From Gemmatimonadota bacterium (lineage in GTDB: Bacteria; Gemmatimonadota; Gemmatimonadetes; Palauibacterales; Palauibacteraceae), in contig CP070670.1 in NCBI GenBank assembly GCA_020351855.1, positions 681,158 to 729,200 of the forward strand: a stretch of 48,043 nucleotides of DNA, in the 5' to 3' direction. The notes below the pieces were generated by a model. It was given only the letters and a program-made list of their open reading frames with translations. It did no database searches and was not told where the DNA came from. The position numbers were made by a program, and so were the translations under genes. Positions within the stretch are counted from its first letter, which is position 1; each line of letters starts with the position of its first letter. This document shows positions 1 through 7,037 of this stretch, one piece after another.

Positions 1-619
1 ATGAGCGACCGAGCGGGGCCGGCGGGATCCTGCCCGGGGCGATGCGAAGCACGGCGAGGTCGGTCAACTCGTCTCGTCCGATCACCGAGGCGTCATAGGT
101 GCGTCCCGTGGCATCGACGATGATGACGGAGTCCGCGTTCTGCACCACGTGATCGTTCGTGAGGATCGTGCCCTGGTCGTCGATCGCGAACCCGGACCCG
201 AGACCGGCGACCAGGCGGTCGCGGGAGGGTCCGAACAGCTCGAGAAAGCTGCGGGCTCGCAGCCGCTGGTGACGAAAGACGCTGACGGAGACGACCGAGG
301 GGAGGACGCGCCGCACGGCAAGGACGGTCGGCGTGACCCGACTGTCGCTCGTGACCGTGTCGCTTTGCGCCCTGCGACCGCTTGGGGCGGGCGGGGCGCC
401 TCCCGGGCCGGCGTCTGCCGTCCTTGCTCCCGGGGTCGACGTGAGAGCCAGTCCGCGGTGGCCCGAATCGGATGCGGCCGGGGCGGGATCGCCGACTCGG
501 CTCACCTCCGTTCCCGTGCGTCCATGGCCCAGCGCCCAACCGGTCGCCATCCCGACGAGCAGCGCAGCGCCGATCGCGCTGGAGAGGCGGGCCATGCGGC
601 CATGAGCAGTGGATGACAT
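1..619 (-). CDS. HtrA/DegP-family serine protease, N-terminal part (cut by window edge)
   Basis: This is the N-terminal part of a trypsin-like (S1C) periplasmic quality-control protease; the gene runs off the left edge, so the catalytic Ser and any PDZ domains are not visible. The start ATG at 619 gives MSSTAHGRMARLSS, followed by a hydrophobic segment around residues 10-28 that looks like a signal anchor. A low-complexity linker follows, then the protease domain. The stretch GSGFAIDDQGTILTNDHVV contains the catalytic His of HtrA proteins, and TDLAVL further on carries the catalytic Asp. The start lies 6 bases after the truA stop, so the two are probably co-transcribed. Family call is firm; which paralogue (DegP, DegQ or DegS type) cannot be told without the C-terminus. 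Confidence 0.88.
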   Translation of the reverse strand, partial: MSSTAHGRMARLSSAIGAALLVGMATGWALGHGRTGTEVSRVGDPAPAASDSGHRGLALTSTPGARTADAGPGGAPPAPSGRRAQSDTVTSDSRVTPTVLAVRRVLPSVVSVSVFRHQRLRARSFLELFGPSRDRLVAGLGSGFAIDDQGTILTNDHVVQNADSVIIVDATGRTYDASVIGRDELTDLAVLRIAPGRIPPAPLGRS

Positions 620-625
620 TGGGTT

Positions 626-1489
626 CTATGGCATTCCTGGCTGTCGCGTTCGGGTGGGGATGAAGCCCGGTATGCCGGGCGGTCGGTTCCATCCGTCACC
701 GTAGCGGACACCGGTAAGGTAGAGTCCACAGGCCGGTGCCGGCACGGGCGACCGCGTGCCCGCCGCTGGCGCCCGTGCGCCGCCCGCTGGGTCACCCGCG
801 GCAAGAAGACGGGCCAGGTCGGCGGCCTCTCGTCGACCCGTCGCCGCCTCGATCAGCGTGGTGACGACGTATCGTACCATGCGATGTAGGAACCGGTCCG
901 CGACGATCGTGAAGTGGAGAAGGCCGGTCGGCGTTCGGGTCCATTCGGCCCTTACGACCCGGCAGCGCGTGCCCCGCTCCGGCTGCCCGGACTTGGAGAG
1001 CGCGGCGAAGGAATGTTCGCCGACCAGCGCCTGGGAAAACCTGCTCAACTGCTCGGGGTCCAGGGTCCGGGTCGTGCCGATGTGCCAGATTCGGCCACGC
1101 AGGACCGGTGAGGCACCATCCTCGAGATCGCTTGCCAGGTATTCGTAGCGTCTTGCCTCGGCCCTGAAGCGCGGTTGGAAATCCGGGTCTGCAGCGCGCA
1201 GACGCTCGATCCACACGTCGCGGGGGAGCAAGGCGTTCAGGCCGCGGAGAAGGTCGGCTTCCGCCCAGCGGCGGGGTGCGTCGAAGGAGATCTCCTGCCC
1301 GACGGCGTGAACGCCGGTATCCGTCCGTCCCGCCGCACTGACCCGGCAGCGCGCCGCGAGCAGGCGCCCGAGGGCACGCTCCACATCGCCCTGCACGGTG
1401 CGCTCTCCGGGCTGGAGCTGCCAGCCCCGGAATCCCGTGCCGTCGTACTGGATTGTCGCGCGGAAACGAGCCAGCGGAAGGTCGGACAC
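626..1489 (-). CDS. truA: tRNA pseudouridine(38-40) synthase TruA
   Basis: TruA isomerises uridines 38-40 in the anticodon arm of tRNAs. The 287-residue protein is slightly longer than usual because of a basic, proline-rich tail after about residue 265. The N-terminal RFRATIQYDGTGFRGWQ is typical of the family, and the catalytic aspartate is Asp57 in AGRTDTGVHA. The second half-domain contains FLHRMVRYVV, another hallmark. It is followed after 6 bases by the htrA-type gene on the same strand and lies 183 bases downstream of lexA, from which it is separated by palindromic sequence. Confidence 0.95.
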   Translation of the reverse strand: MSDLPLARFRATIQYDGTGFRGWQLQPGERTVQGDVERALGRLLAARCRVSAAGRTDTGVHAVGQEISFDAPRRWAEADLLRGLNALLPRDVWIERLRAADPDFQPRFRAEARRYEYLASDLEDGASPVLRGRIWHIGTTRTLDPEQLSRFSQALVGEHSFAALSKSGQPERGTRCRVVRAEWTRTPTGLLHFTIVADRFLHRMVRYVVTTLIEAATGRREAADLARLLAAGDPAGGARAPAAGTRSPVPAPACGLYLTGVRYGDGWNRPPGIPGFIPTRTRQPGMP

Positions 1490-1570
1490 GGCGCGAAGCT
1501 ACCCGAAGCCGTTTGCGGGTGTCAAGCCGGCCTCGAACGGCCGGCCGGCAGAGACCGCAAGGGGAGGGAA

Positions 1571-1603
1571 GGCCCGGCGCCGGGTGGGGACCGGTGCCGG
1601 GCC
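1571..1603 (-). terminator. GC-rich hairpin downstream of lexA (weak terminator candidate)
   Basis: GGCCCGGCGC at 1571-1580 pairs with GTGCCGGGCC at 1594-1603 (10 pairs including one G-T), with a 13-base loop. It lies in the lexA-truA spacer and has no T-run on either strand, so intrinsic termination is only a possibility. The adjacent palindrome at 1611-1630 could compete with it or stack on it. Confidence 0.35.
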
Positions 1604-1610
1604 GGGGATG

Positions 1611-1630
1611 CCCCGGGAGCGCTCCCGGGG
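1611..1630. repeat. Perfect 20-bp palindrome between lexA and truA
   Basis: CCCCGGGAGCGCTCCCGGGG is a perfect 20-base palindrome without a central spacer, 42 bases past the lexA stop codon. It could be a cruciform or protein-binding site, or part of a termination signal together with the hairpin at 1571-1603. There is no T-run next to it. Confidence 0.5.
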
Positions 1631-1672
1631 CCAGCTTTCATCGCTGACGCCGGACCGTTCGGCCCGGCCCCG

Positions 1673-2281
1673 TCAGTACTTCCGGAGCACACCCACGACG
1701 ATGCCCTGCACGCGCACCCGGTCCTCCGGGTAGAGGAGGGGCGGGACCTCCGGGTTCGCCGGCTGCAGGCGGACACGCCCAGCCCCGTCGCGGTAATACT
1801 TCTTCATCGTCGCGCTCTCGCCATCCACGAGCGCGATGACCATCTCGCCGTTATGTGCCGTCTGTCGTGCCTGGACGACCACGTAGTCCCCGTCGCGGAT
1901 GTGCTCATCGATCATCGAATCGCCGCGCACGCGCAGCACGTAGTGCTCGCCGCGGGCGCCGACCATCTCCTCCGGTACGGCAATCGTCTCGCTCTGCTCG
2001 ATCGCCTCGATCGGCTGTCCCGCCGCGACCCGGCCGAGGAGCGGCAGGTCGATCGCCGCGAGCCTGAACTCGGTCCGCGCGAGCTCGATGGAGCGGCTCT
2101 CGTTGTAGCTCTTCCGGATGTATCCCTTCGCCTCGAGGTTCGAGAGGTGCTCGTGCACGGTCGCCAGGGACCGAAAGCCGAACCCTTCCGCGATCTCCTC
2201 GAAGCTGGGCGAGTAGCCGTGCACATCGAGAAAGCTCTCGATGAAGTCGAGGATCTCCTTCTGGCGTCTGGTGAGCGCCAC
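1673..2281 (-). CDS. lexA: LexA repressor (SOS response)
   Basis: Transcriptional repressor that self-cleaves when stimulated by RecA filaments. It has 202 residues, the normal size. A winged-helix domain fills residues 1-70 (FEEIAEGFGFRSLATVHEHL is the helix-turn-helix). The cleavage site is Ala87-Gly88 in GRVAAGQP, and the S24 peptidase dyad is Ser122 in RGDSM and Lys160 in ATMKKY. The GTG start at 2281 is preceded by GGAGG with an 8-base gap; the nearby ATG at 2286 is out of frame. A promoter with phased GAAM repeats lies just upstream (2338-2389), which suggests autoregulation. Confidence 0.96.
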   Translation of the reverse strand: MALTRRQKEILDFIESFLDVHGYSPSFEEIAEGFGFRSLATVHEHLSNLEAKGYIRKSYNESRSIELARTEFRLAAIDLPLLGRVAAGQPIEAIEQSETIAVPEEMVGARGEHYVLRVRGDSMIDEHIRDGDYVVVQARQTAHNGEMVIALVDGESATMKKYYRDGAGRVRLQPANPEVPPLLYPEDRVRVQGIVVGVLRKY

Positions 2282-2337
2282 GGCATCCGCCTCCGTGCGT
2301 GCGTCGCGTTAGCCGGCAACGGGTGGGAGCCCGTACC

Positions 2338-2389
2338 GAACGTAAACCGAAACCAAGATACCCGAAGAAGTACCGAAACGCAAGCGAAC
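2338..2389 (-). promoter_or_regulatory. lexA promoter overlapped by a phased GAAM repeat array (putative LexA operator)
   Basis: Reading leftward, a -35 element TTGCGT (2383-2378), a 17-base spacer and a -10 element TATCTT (2360-2355) form a good promoter. Five GAAM tetramers (plus-strand reading) sit at 2338 (GAAC), 2349 (GAAA), 2364 (GAAG), 2375 (GAAA) and 2386 (GAAC). Spacings are 11, 15, 11 and 11 bases, so three pairs follow the form GAAM-N7-GAAM. This matches the direct-repeat GTTC-N7-GTTC operator known for alphaproteobacterial LexA. Repeats lie upstream of -35, within the spacer and downstream of -10, as expected for a repressor. Promoter and repeats are seen; LexA binding is inferred. 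Confidence 0.65.
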
Positions 2390-2414
2390 CGACCCGCGGG
2401 TCGGCCGCGCCCGT

Positions 2415-4241
2415 TCAGGTGGTGAACCGCAGGCGCTGCGCAGCAGCCTCATCCGGCTCCACGAACAGGGTCCTGAGTCGCTCGGCGGTCACGGCGCCGG
2501 CCGCGGAGCGGCGCGGCTTGCGGACGTATTTTCGGCGCGTCCAGTCGACGGCCACCACGCCGCTGTGGCGGGCGTCGCTGTGCACGGCCGCCAGGACGGC
2601 CGCTTCTCTCAGATCCCGCTCCGGGGGATTCTGGTCCCGCCTTCCCCAACGGAGCACGACGTGCGCCCCGGGCGCCTGCCGGGCGTGCAGCCAGATGTCA
2701 TCAGGCGAGGCGTGCTTGAAGGTGAGGGCGTCGTTGTCCTTCGAGCTTCGGCCCACGCGGACCTCCAGACCGCCGCTCGTCCTGTAGCGGCGGAACGGGA
2801 TTCGCCCGGGCGGTGGGCCGCCTCCGGCGCCTTGGGCGGCGCGCCGTGGCTCAGTCCGTCGGTCCCGAAAGCCCGCCAGGCGCAGGAGGTCAGCGTCCGG
2901 CTCGACCCCGGAGCCGAGCCGATCCAGGCCGGCCTCGATCTCCGCGATCTCCCGGTCGAGCGCCTCCACGTCCGCCGGGAGCCTCTGGGCGGCCCTCTCC
3001 TGGCGGGCTGCTCTGCGGTAGTAGCGTTCGGCGTTCTCCGCCGGGCCGAGGGCCGGGTCGAGGGTGATCGTCCTGCGGCTGCCTTCGAAGTCGGGGAGGT
3101 CCACGCTCGTCGCGCCCCTCCGCACGTTCCGCACGTTGGCCAGGATCAGATGGCCGGCTTCGCGCAGCCGGTCGGCATCCTGCGCGTCGCTCAGTCGGGC
3201 CCGAAGTGCGTTCCTGCGGCGGCAGAGGCGGCGGTGCCGGCGCTGCAGTGCGCCTCGGAGATCAGCGGTGTCGGAGGGTGTGGCCTCGTCGGGGCTCGGT
3301 GGCGCGACTCCTCCTGCAGCGGCGGCACAGACCATCCCGGCGAGCAGGGTCTCGATCGGGACCGCCGCCGCGTCGCCGAGCCTGTGGGTGTAGGGCTGAA
3401 GGCCCCACGGACGAGGCAGCAGATGGCAGCGAGCTTCCTGGCGGACTTCGAGGTAGCGCGCGTAGGCGGCTGCCAGCGTGGAGCGTGGGCCAAGCACCTG
3501 GCCCGAGGGTCCGGCCGCGTCCTCCTCAGAGTCGGGGATGCTGCCTCCAGTCAAGATGTAGTCGATGTTGAGGGCGCTCGTCAGCGCGATCTGCCGCAGG
3601 GCTTCGGCCCGCCGATCCTCGGGCCCCACACTGGAGAGGCAGTCGGTCCACTCGCTCAACGACAGGGGCTCCACCGCGCCGGACCTGCGGCTGCGGGGCT
3701 CCCGGTAGGCCTGCCCGGGGGCGTGCCGGGCCGGGCCCGGGCGGAGAACGTCTCGAATGCGCCATGGGGCGTCGCGTCCGCTGGACTCCGGAGCCCGCTC
3801 GCCGATGCGGGCGGGCTCGAGAAGGAGGGCATTCCTCCGGTTGCGGGGGAGCTCGAGCGCGAGGCGGGCGCGTGCGGAGCCGCCGGAGGAGAGCGCGAGA
3901 AGGAGGAGCCGCTCGTCGGGGGGAGTCTCGATCTCCTGGACCACGAGGTGGCGGAAGACATGCCACCTCCAGCCGCCGGCCCGCACCATGCCCCGTCTCA
4001 GGGCGCGTCTCCACTGCGACCGGTCGGCGAGGAGTGACGCCAGCGGCGAGTGCGCGTCGGGGACGATCTGCCCCGCCTGCGGGTGGAGGAAGCACCACAG
4101 GGTGCTGCCATCGCCGAAGGCCAGGGCAGCGGTCCAGCCGTCAGGACCGAGCCCGACCGCCGCCACGCTCCTCCTGGCGTAGCGCTCCCGGAGCTCCCAG
4201 GCCAGCCTTGCGGCCAGGAGCGGGTCATACCTCACCGCCAT
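2415..4241 (-). CDS. RqcH/NFACT-family ribosome quality-control protein
   Basis: RqcH (Rqc2/NEMF homologue) binds split 50S subunits carrying stalled nascent chains and recruits tRNA-Ala to add C-terminal alanine tails. The C-terminal NFACT-R domain is clear at about residues 480-590: YRTSGGLEVRVGRSSKDNDA followed by HASPDDIWLHARQAPGAHVV. A helical region at about 320-440 fits the coiled coil. The N-terminal NFACT-N domain begins MAVRYDPLLAARLAWEL. The Asp-Arg pair needed for tRNA contact in RqcH appears here only as Glu-Arg or Asp-Glu-Arg (PPDERLL), which deserves an alignment. I chose ATG 4241 because AAGGA precedes it at the right distance; an in-frame ATG at 4268 would overlap the panB promoter. 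Confidence 0.88.
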   Translation of the reverse strand: MAVRYDPLLAARLAWELRERYARRSVAAVGLGPDGWTAALAFGDGSTLWCFLHPQAGQIVPDAHSPLASLLADRSQWRRALRRGMVRAGGWRWHVFRHLVVQEIETPPDERLLLLALSSGGSARARLALELPRNRRNALLLEPARIGERAPESSGRDAPWRIRDVLRPGPARHAPGQAYREPRSRRSGAVEPLSLSEWTDCLSSVGPEDRRAEALRQIALTSALNIDYILTGGSIPDSEEDAAGPSGQVLGPRSTLAAAYARYLEVRQEARCHLLPRPWGLQPYTHRLGDAAAVPIETLLAGMVCAAAAGGVAPPSPDEATPSDTADLRGALQRRHRRLCRRRNALRARLSDAQDADRLREAGHLILANVRNVRRGATSVDLPDFEGSRRTITLDPALGPAENAERYYRRAARQERAAQRLPADVEALDREIAEIEAGLDRLGSGVEPDADLLRLAGFRDRRTEPRRAAQGAGGGPPPGRIPFRRYRTSGGLEVRVGRSSKDNDALTFKHASPDDIWLHARQAPGAHVVLRWGRRDQNPPERDLREAAVLAAVHSDARHSGVVAVDWTRRKYVRKPRRSAAGAVTAERLRTLFVEPDEAAAQRLRFTT

Positions 4242-4257
4242 CGTCCTTCCGCCCACG

Positions 4258-4286
4258 TTGGAGGGCACCTGCCGAACCGGTATATT
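4258..4286 (+). promoter_or_regulatory. Predicted promoter of panBCD
   Basis: TTGGAG at 4258-4263, a 17-base spacer and TATATT at 4281-4286 form a sigma70-like promoter pointing at panB. The start of transcription would be near 4293, directly before the leader hairpin at 4299-4330. It is the only AT-rich hexamer pair in this divergent spacer. Confidence 0.6.
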
Positions 4287-4298
4287 CTACGCCGCGCA

Positions 4299-4330
4299 GC
4301 CCCTCTCCACCCGGCGGTGGTATGAGGGGC
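4299..4330 (+). promoter_or_regulatory. Stem-loop at the 5' end of the panB leader
   Basis: GCCCCTC (4299-4305) pairs with GAGGGGC (4324-4330), and CCACC (4307-4311) pairs with GGTGG (4316-4320) around a CGGC tetraloop. This gives 12 perfect base pairs with one small internal loop. It would sit about six bases from the predicted transcript start and 30 bases before the panB GTG, so it could protect the mRNA 5' end or modulate translation. Confidence 0.5.
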
Positions 4331-4360
4331 GGCCTGCACAGAGCATTTCGCGGAGGTACC

Positions 4361-5191
4361 GTGGGCGACTCAGGTGAATCCGGGCGGGGGCGCGTCACTG
4401 CTGGCGGGCTCGTCGCCATGAAGAAGCGGGGCGAAAAGATCGCCGTACTCACATGTTACGACTACCTGTTCGCCCGGATCCTCTCGGAGAGCGAGATCGA
4501 CGTCGTGCTGGTCGGCGACTCCCTCGGGCAGGTCGTCCTGGGTCACGACTCGACGCTGCCCGTGACCCTGGATGACATGATTCACCACGCCGGCGCTGTA
4601 CGGAGGGGGCTGAGGGGGCCCATGCTGGTCGTCGACATGCCGTTCCTGAGCCATCAGGTCAGCGACGAGGACGCGCTCCGAAACGCGGGCCGGGTGATGC
4701 GAGAGACGGGTGCCGAGGGCGTGAAGCTGGAGGGCGGGGGAGCCTCGGTGCGTGACCGTGTCCGGGTGCTGGTCGGATCGGGAATCCCGGTCATGGGGCA
4801 CCTCGGCCTGACCCCGCAGTCGATTCACGGACTCGGTGGATATTCGGTGCAGGGCAGGGAGAAGGAGGAGGCGGATCGGCTGCTGCGTGAGGCCGCGGAG
4901 CTCGAGGCGGCGGGCTGCTTCAGCATCGTTCTCGAGCTGCTGCCGACGGCCCTTGCCGACGAGATCACGCGTTCGATCGGCATCCCGACGATCGGTATCG
5001 GCGCCGGCCCACGGTGCGACGGCCAGGTGCTCGTCCTGCCCGACATGCTGGGGCTCAATCCGGTCTTTCGGCCTCGGTTTCTCCGGCGTTTCGCAGAGCT
5101 GGGGGAGGCGGCGCGAGACGGCATAGCCGAGTACGTGCGGGCGGTGAAGGCGGGCGAGTACCCCGGGGCTGCCGAGAGCTACGAGGGGTGA
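4361..5191 (+). CDS. panB: 3-methyl-2-oxobutanoate hydroxymethyltransferase PanB
   Basis: PanB makes ketopantoate from 2-oxoisovalerate and 5,10-methylene-tetrahydrofolate, the first committed step of pantothenate (coenzyme A) synthesis. The 276 residues match the family. Hallmarks are ILTCYDY-like VLTCYDYLFARI, VVLVGDSLGQVVLG (metal-binding Asp), GAEGVKLEGG, VMGHLGLTPQSIH and PTIGIGAGPRCDGQVLV. The reading frame is open far upstream, but GTG 4361 is the start because GGAGG lies four bases before it and homology begins there. First gene of a panBCD operon; panC starts 8 bases after the stop. Confidence 0.95.
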   Translation: MGDSGESGRGRVTAGGLVAMKKRGEKIAVLTCYDYLFARILSESEIDVVLVGDSLGQVVLGHDSTLPVTLDDMIHHAGAVRRGLRGPMLVVDMPFLSHQVSDEDALRNAGRVMRETGAEGVKLEGGGASVRDRVRVLVGSGIPVMGHLGLTPQSIHGLGGYSVQGREKEEADRLLREAAELEAAGCFSIVLELLPTALADEITRSIGIPTIGIGAGPRCDGQVLVLPDMLGLNPVFRPRFLRRFAELGEAARDGIAEYVRAVKAGEYPGAAESYEG

Positions 5192-5199
5192 GCCCGGCC

Positions 5200-6072
5200 A
5201 TGCGCGTGGCACGGACCCGGTCGGACATGCAGGGTGTGCGCGAGGCCGCCACCGATGCCGGTCAGACCCTCGCCCTGGTGCCCACCATGGGGTACCTGCA
5301 CGAGGGCCACCTGAGGCTGGTCGACCTGGCTCGGAAGCAGGCCGACGAGACCGTACTCTCCATCTACGTCAATCCGACGCAGTTCGGGGCGGGGGAGGAT
5401 CTGGAATCGTATCCGCGGGATCTCGAGCGGGATCTCGGGTTGGCCGAGAGCCGGGGCGTCGATGTCGCGTTCGTGCCCTCGGATCGCGAGATGTATCCTC
5501 AGCCCCAGTCGGTCTGGGTGGACCCGGGCGACGAATTGGGCGGCCGGTTGTGTGGGGCGAGTCGACCGGCACATTTTCGCGGCGTTCTGACGGTTGTCGC
5601 GAAGCTGTTCGGCATCGTGCAGCCGGACGTCGCCGTGTTCGGCCGAAAGGACTACCAGCAGGCCGTCCTGATCCGTCGAATGGTAGGGGAACTCGCGCTG
5701 CCCGTGCGCATAGAACTGGCGCCGATCGTGCGGGAGCCGGATGGCCTCGCGATGAGTTCCCGCAACGCGTACCTGACGGAGGCTCAGCGATCCTCCGCGC
5801 TCGGGCTGGCCCGGGCGCTCAGAGCGGTGCGGGAGGCGTTCGCTGGCGGTGAGCGGACGGCACAGCGCCTGGCCGAGTTGGCTCGCGACGTGATGGAGGT
5901 GGCGGGGGTCCGGGTGGACTATGCCGAAGTCGTGCACCCGGATGACCTGTCCCCGGTGAGCGAGGCCGAACCGGCGTCGATCTGTGCCGTGGCCGGGTAC
6001 GTCGGGACGACGAGGCTCATCGACAACGCGCCCGTGGCGGGCCCATCCTCCTTGGAGAATGTGGGGGCATAG
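5200..6072 (+). CDS. panC: Pantothenate synthetase PanC
   Basis: PanC condenses pantoate with beta-alanine using ATP. The protein (290 residues) has the nucleotidyltransferase HIGH-type motif in VPTMGYLHEGHLRL, the pantoate/ATP region FGRKDYQQ, and the KMSKS-equivalent MSSRNAYL. ATG 5200 is preceded by GAGGGG; an in-frame GTG at 5188 overlapping the panB stop is an alternative that would add four residues. The stop codon is followed immediately by the panD ATG, showing tight translational coupling. With PanB and PanD it covers the pathway to pantothenate, apart from ketopantoate reductase, which is not in the window. Confidence 0.95.
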   Translation: MRVARTRSDMQGVREAATDAGQTLALVPTMGYLHEGHLRLVDLARKQADETVLSIYVNPTQFGAGEDLESYPRDLERDLGLAESRGVDVAFVPSDREMYPQPQSVWVDPGDELGGRLCGASRPAHFRGVLTVVAKLFGIVQPDVAVFGRKDYQQAVLIRRMVGELALPVRIELAPIVREPDGLAMSSRNAYLTEAQRSSALGLARALRAVREAFAGGERTAQRLAELARDVMEVAGVRVDYAEVVHPDDLSPVSEAEPASICAVAGYVGTTRLIDNAPVAGPSSLENVGA

Positions 6073-6447
6073 ATGCGCAGGACGCTGTTCAAGTCGAAGA
6101 TCCACCGTGCCTTTCTCACTGGAGCTCACCTGGATTACGAGGGCTCCATCGCCGTGGACCGGGACCTGATGGATGCGGCCGATCTCGTGCCGTACGAGAA
6201 GGTCCAGGTGCTCAACCTCTCGAACGGCCAGCGTCTCGAGACCTATGTGATCGAGGCGCCGCGAGGCAGCGGAGAGATCCAGCTCAACGGCCCGGCGGCT
6301 CGATTGGGATACGCGGGCGATCAGGTCATCATCGTCAGCTACGCGGAGTACGCCGAGGACGAGGTGGCTGGCCACAAACCCACCGTCGTGCATGTCGACC
6401 AGAACAACCGCCTTCGTCCCGAGCTCCGCTCCGGCTCGGCGGTCTGA
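6073..6447 (+). CDS. panD: Aspartate 1-decarboxylase PanD
   Basis: PanD makes beta-alanine from aspartate using a pyruvoyl cofactor formed by self-cleavage. The precursor has 124 residues. The cleavage site Gly24-Ser25 lies in HLDYEGSIAVD, so Ser25 becomes the pyruvoyl group. Other family features are the Lys9-containing N-terminus (FKSKIHRA) and NGPAARLGYAGDQVIIVSY. It begins directly after the panC stop with no spacer. Maturation often needs PanZ in enterobacteria; none is recognised here. Confidence 0.96.
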   Translation: MRRTLFKSKIHRAFLTGAHLDYEGSIAVDRDLMDAADLVPYEKVQVLNLSNGQRLETYVIEAPRGSGEIQLNGPAARLGYAGDQVIIVSYAEYAEDEVAGHKPTVVHVDQNNRLRPELRSGSAV

Positions 6448-6464
6448 CTTACCCTCATCCCCTC

Positions 6465-7037
6465 GTGGAGCGGGCCGCCTCGAAAGGGCGGCTTCCCGAT
6501 TGGGCCTGCTGCAGCCCGGCCCGCCTCGAGCATGTGGGCCGCGTACGCGCCCTCATGGCCGACTGGAGTCGGACCCTGGGAGTGCCGCCGTCGGACCAGG
6601 CCCGCTGGCTCGCGGTGGCCACGCTGCACGACGCGCTGCGAGATGCCGATGTGGAGGCGCTGCTCCCGCAGGAGGTCTATCCGGCGGAGGCAGCGCGCAC
6701 CTGGCCTCGGCATCTTCTCCATGGTCCCGCATGTGCCCATCGGCTCGCCCGGGACGGGGTAGACGACCAGCCGCTCCTGCGCGCCGTGGCGTACCACACG
6801 AGCGGTCATCCAGAGCTGGATGAGATGGGCGAGTACCTCTACCTGGCAGATTTTCTGGATCCCGGGCGAGACTTCATGCACGAGGAGAGGGCCCGGCTCA
6901 GGGGCCGACTCCCCGGCGAGCGTGAGGAGGTCCTGCTTCGCGTCATCGACTTGCGCATCCGCCACCTTCTCCACCGCCGGAGCACGGTACTCCAGGAGAC
7001 CGTCGCCTTCTGGAATCGCGTGGTCCGGACCGGGTGA
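6465..7037 (+). CDS. YqeK-like HD-domain hydrolase
   Basis: HD-superfamily metal-dependent phosphohydrolase. Visible ligands follow the YqeK order: His in LEHVGRVRAL, the HD pair in ATLHDALRD, His in HLLHGPACAH, His in VAYHTSGHPELDEMG, and Asp in YLADFLDPGR. YqeK proteins hydrolyse Ap4A-type dinucleotides, and the HTSG and LADFLDPGR motifs are specific to that group. Start GTG 6465 lies 17 bases after the panD stop. It overlaps the next gene by four bases (GTGA). YqeK usually neighbours nadD and rsfS; neither is present here. Confidence 0.75.
   Translation: MERAASKGRLPDWACCSPARLEHVGRVRALMADWSRTLGVPPSDQARWLAVATLHDALRDADVEALLPQEVYPAEAARTWPRHLLHGPACAHRLARDGVDDQPLLRAVAYHTSGHPELDEMGEYLYLADFLDPGRDFMHEERARLRGRLPGEREEVLLRVIDLRIRHLLHRRSTVLQETVAFWNRVVRTG

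Noticed and set aside
3764..4360. N-terminal extension of panB by almost 200 codons
   Set aside because: The extension is antisense to the RqcH gene and low-complexity; GTG 4361 has GGAGG at the right distance and matches the family N-terminus.
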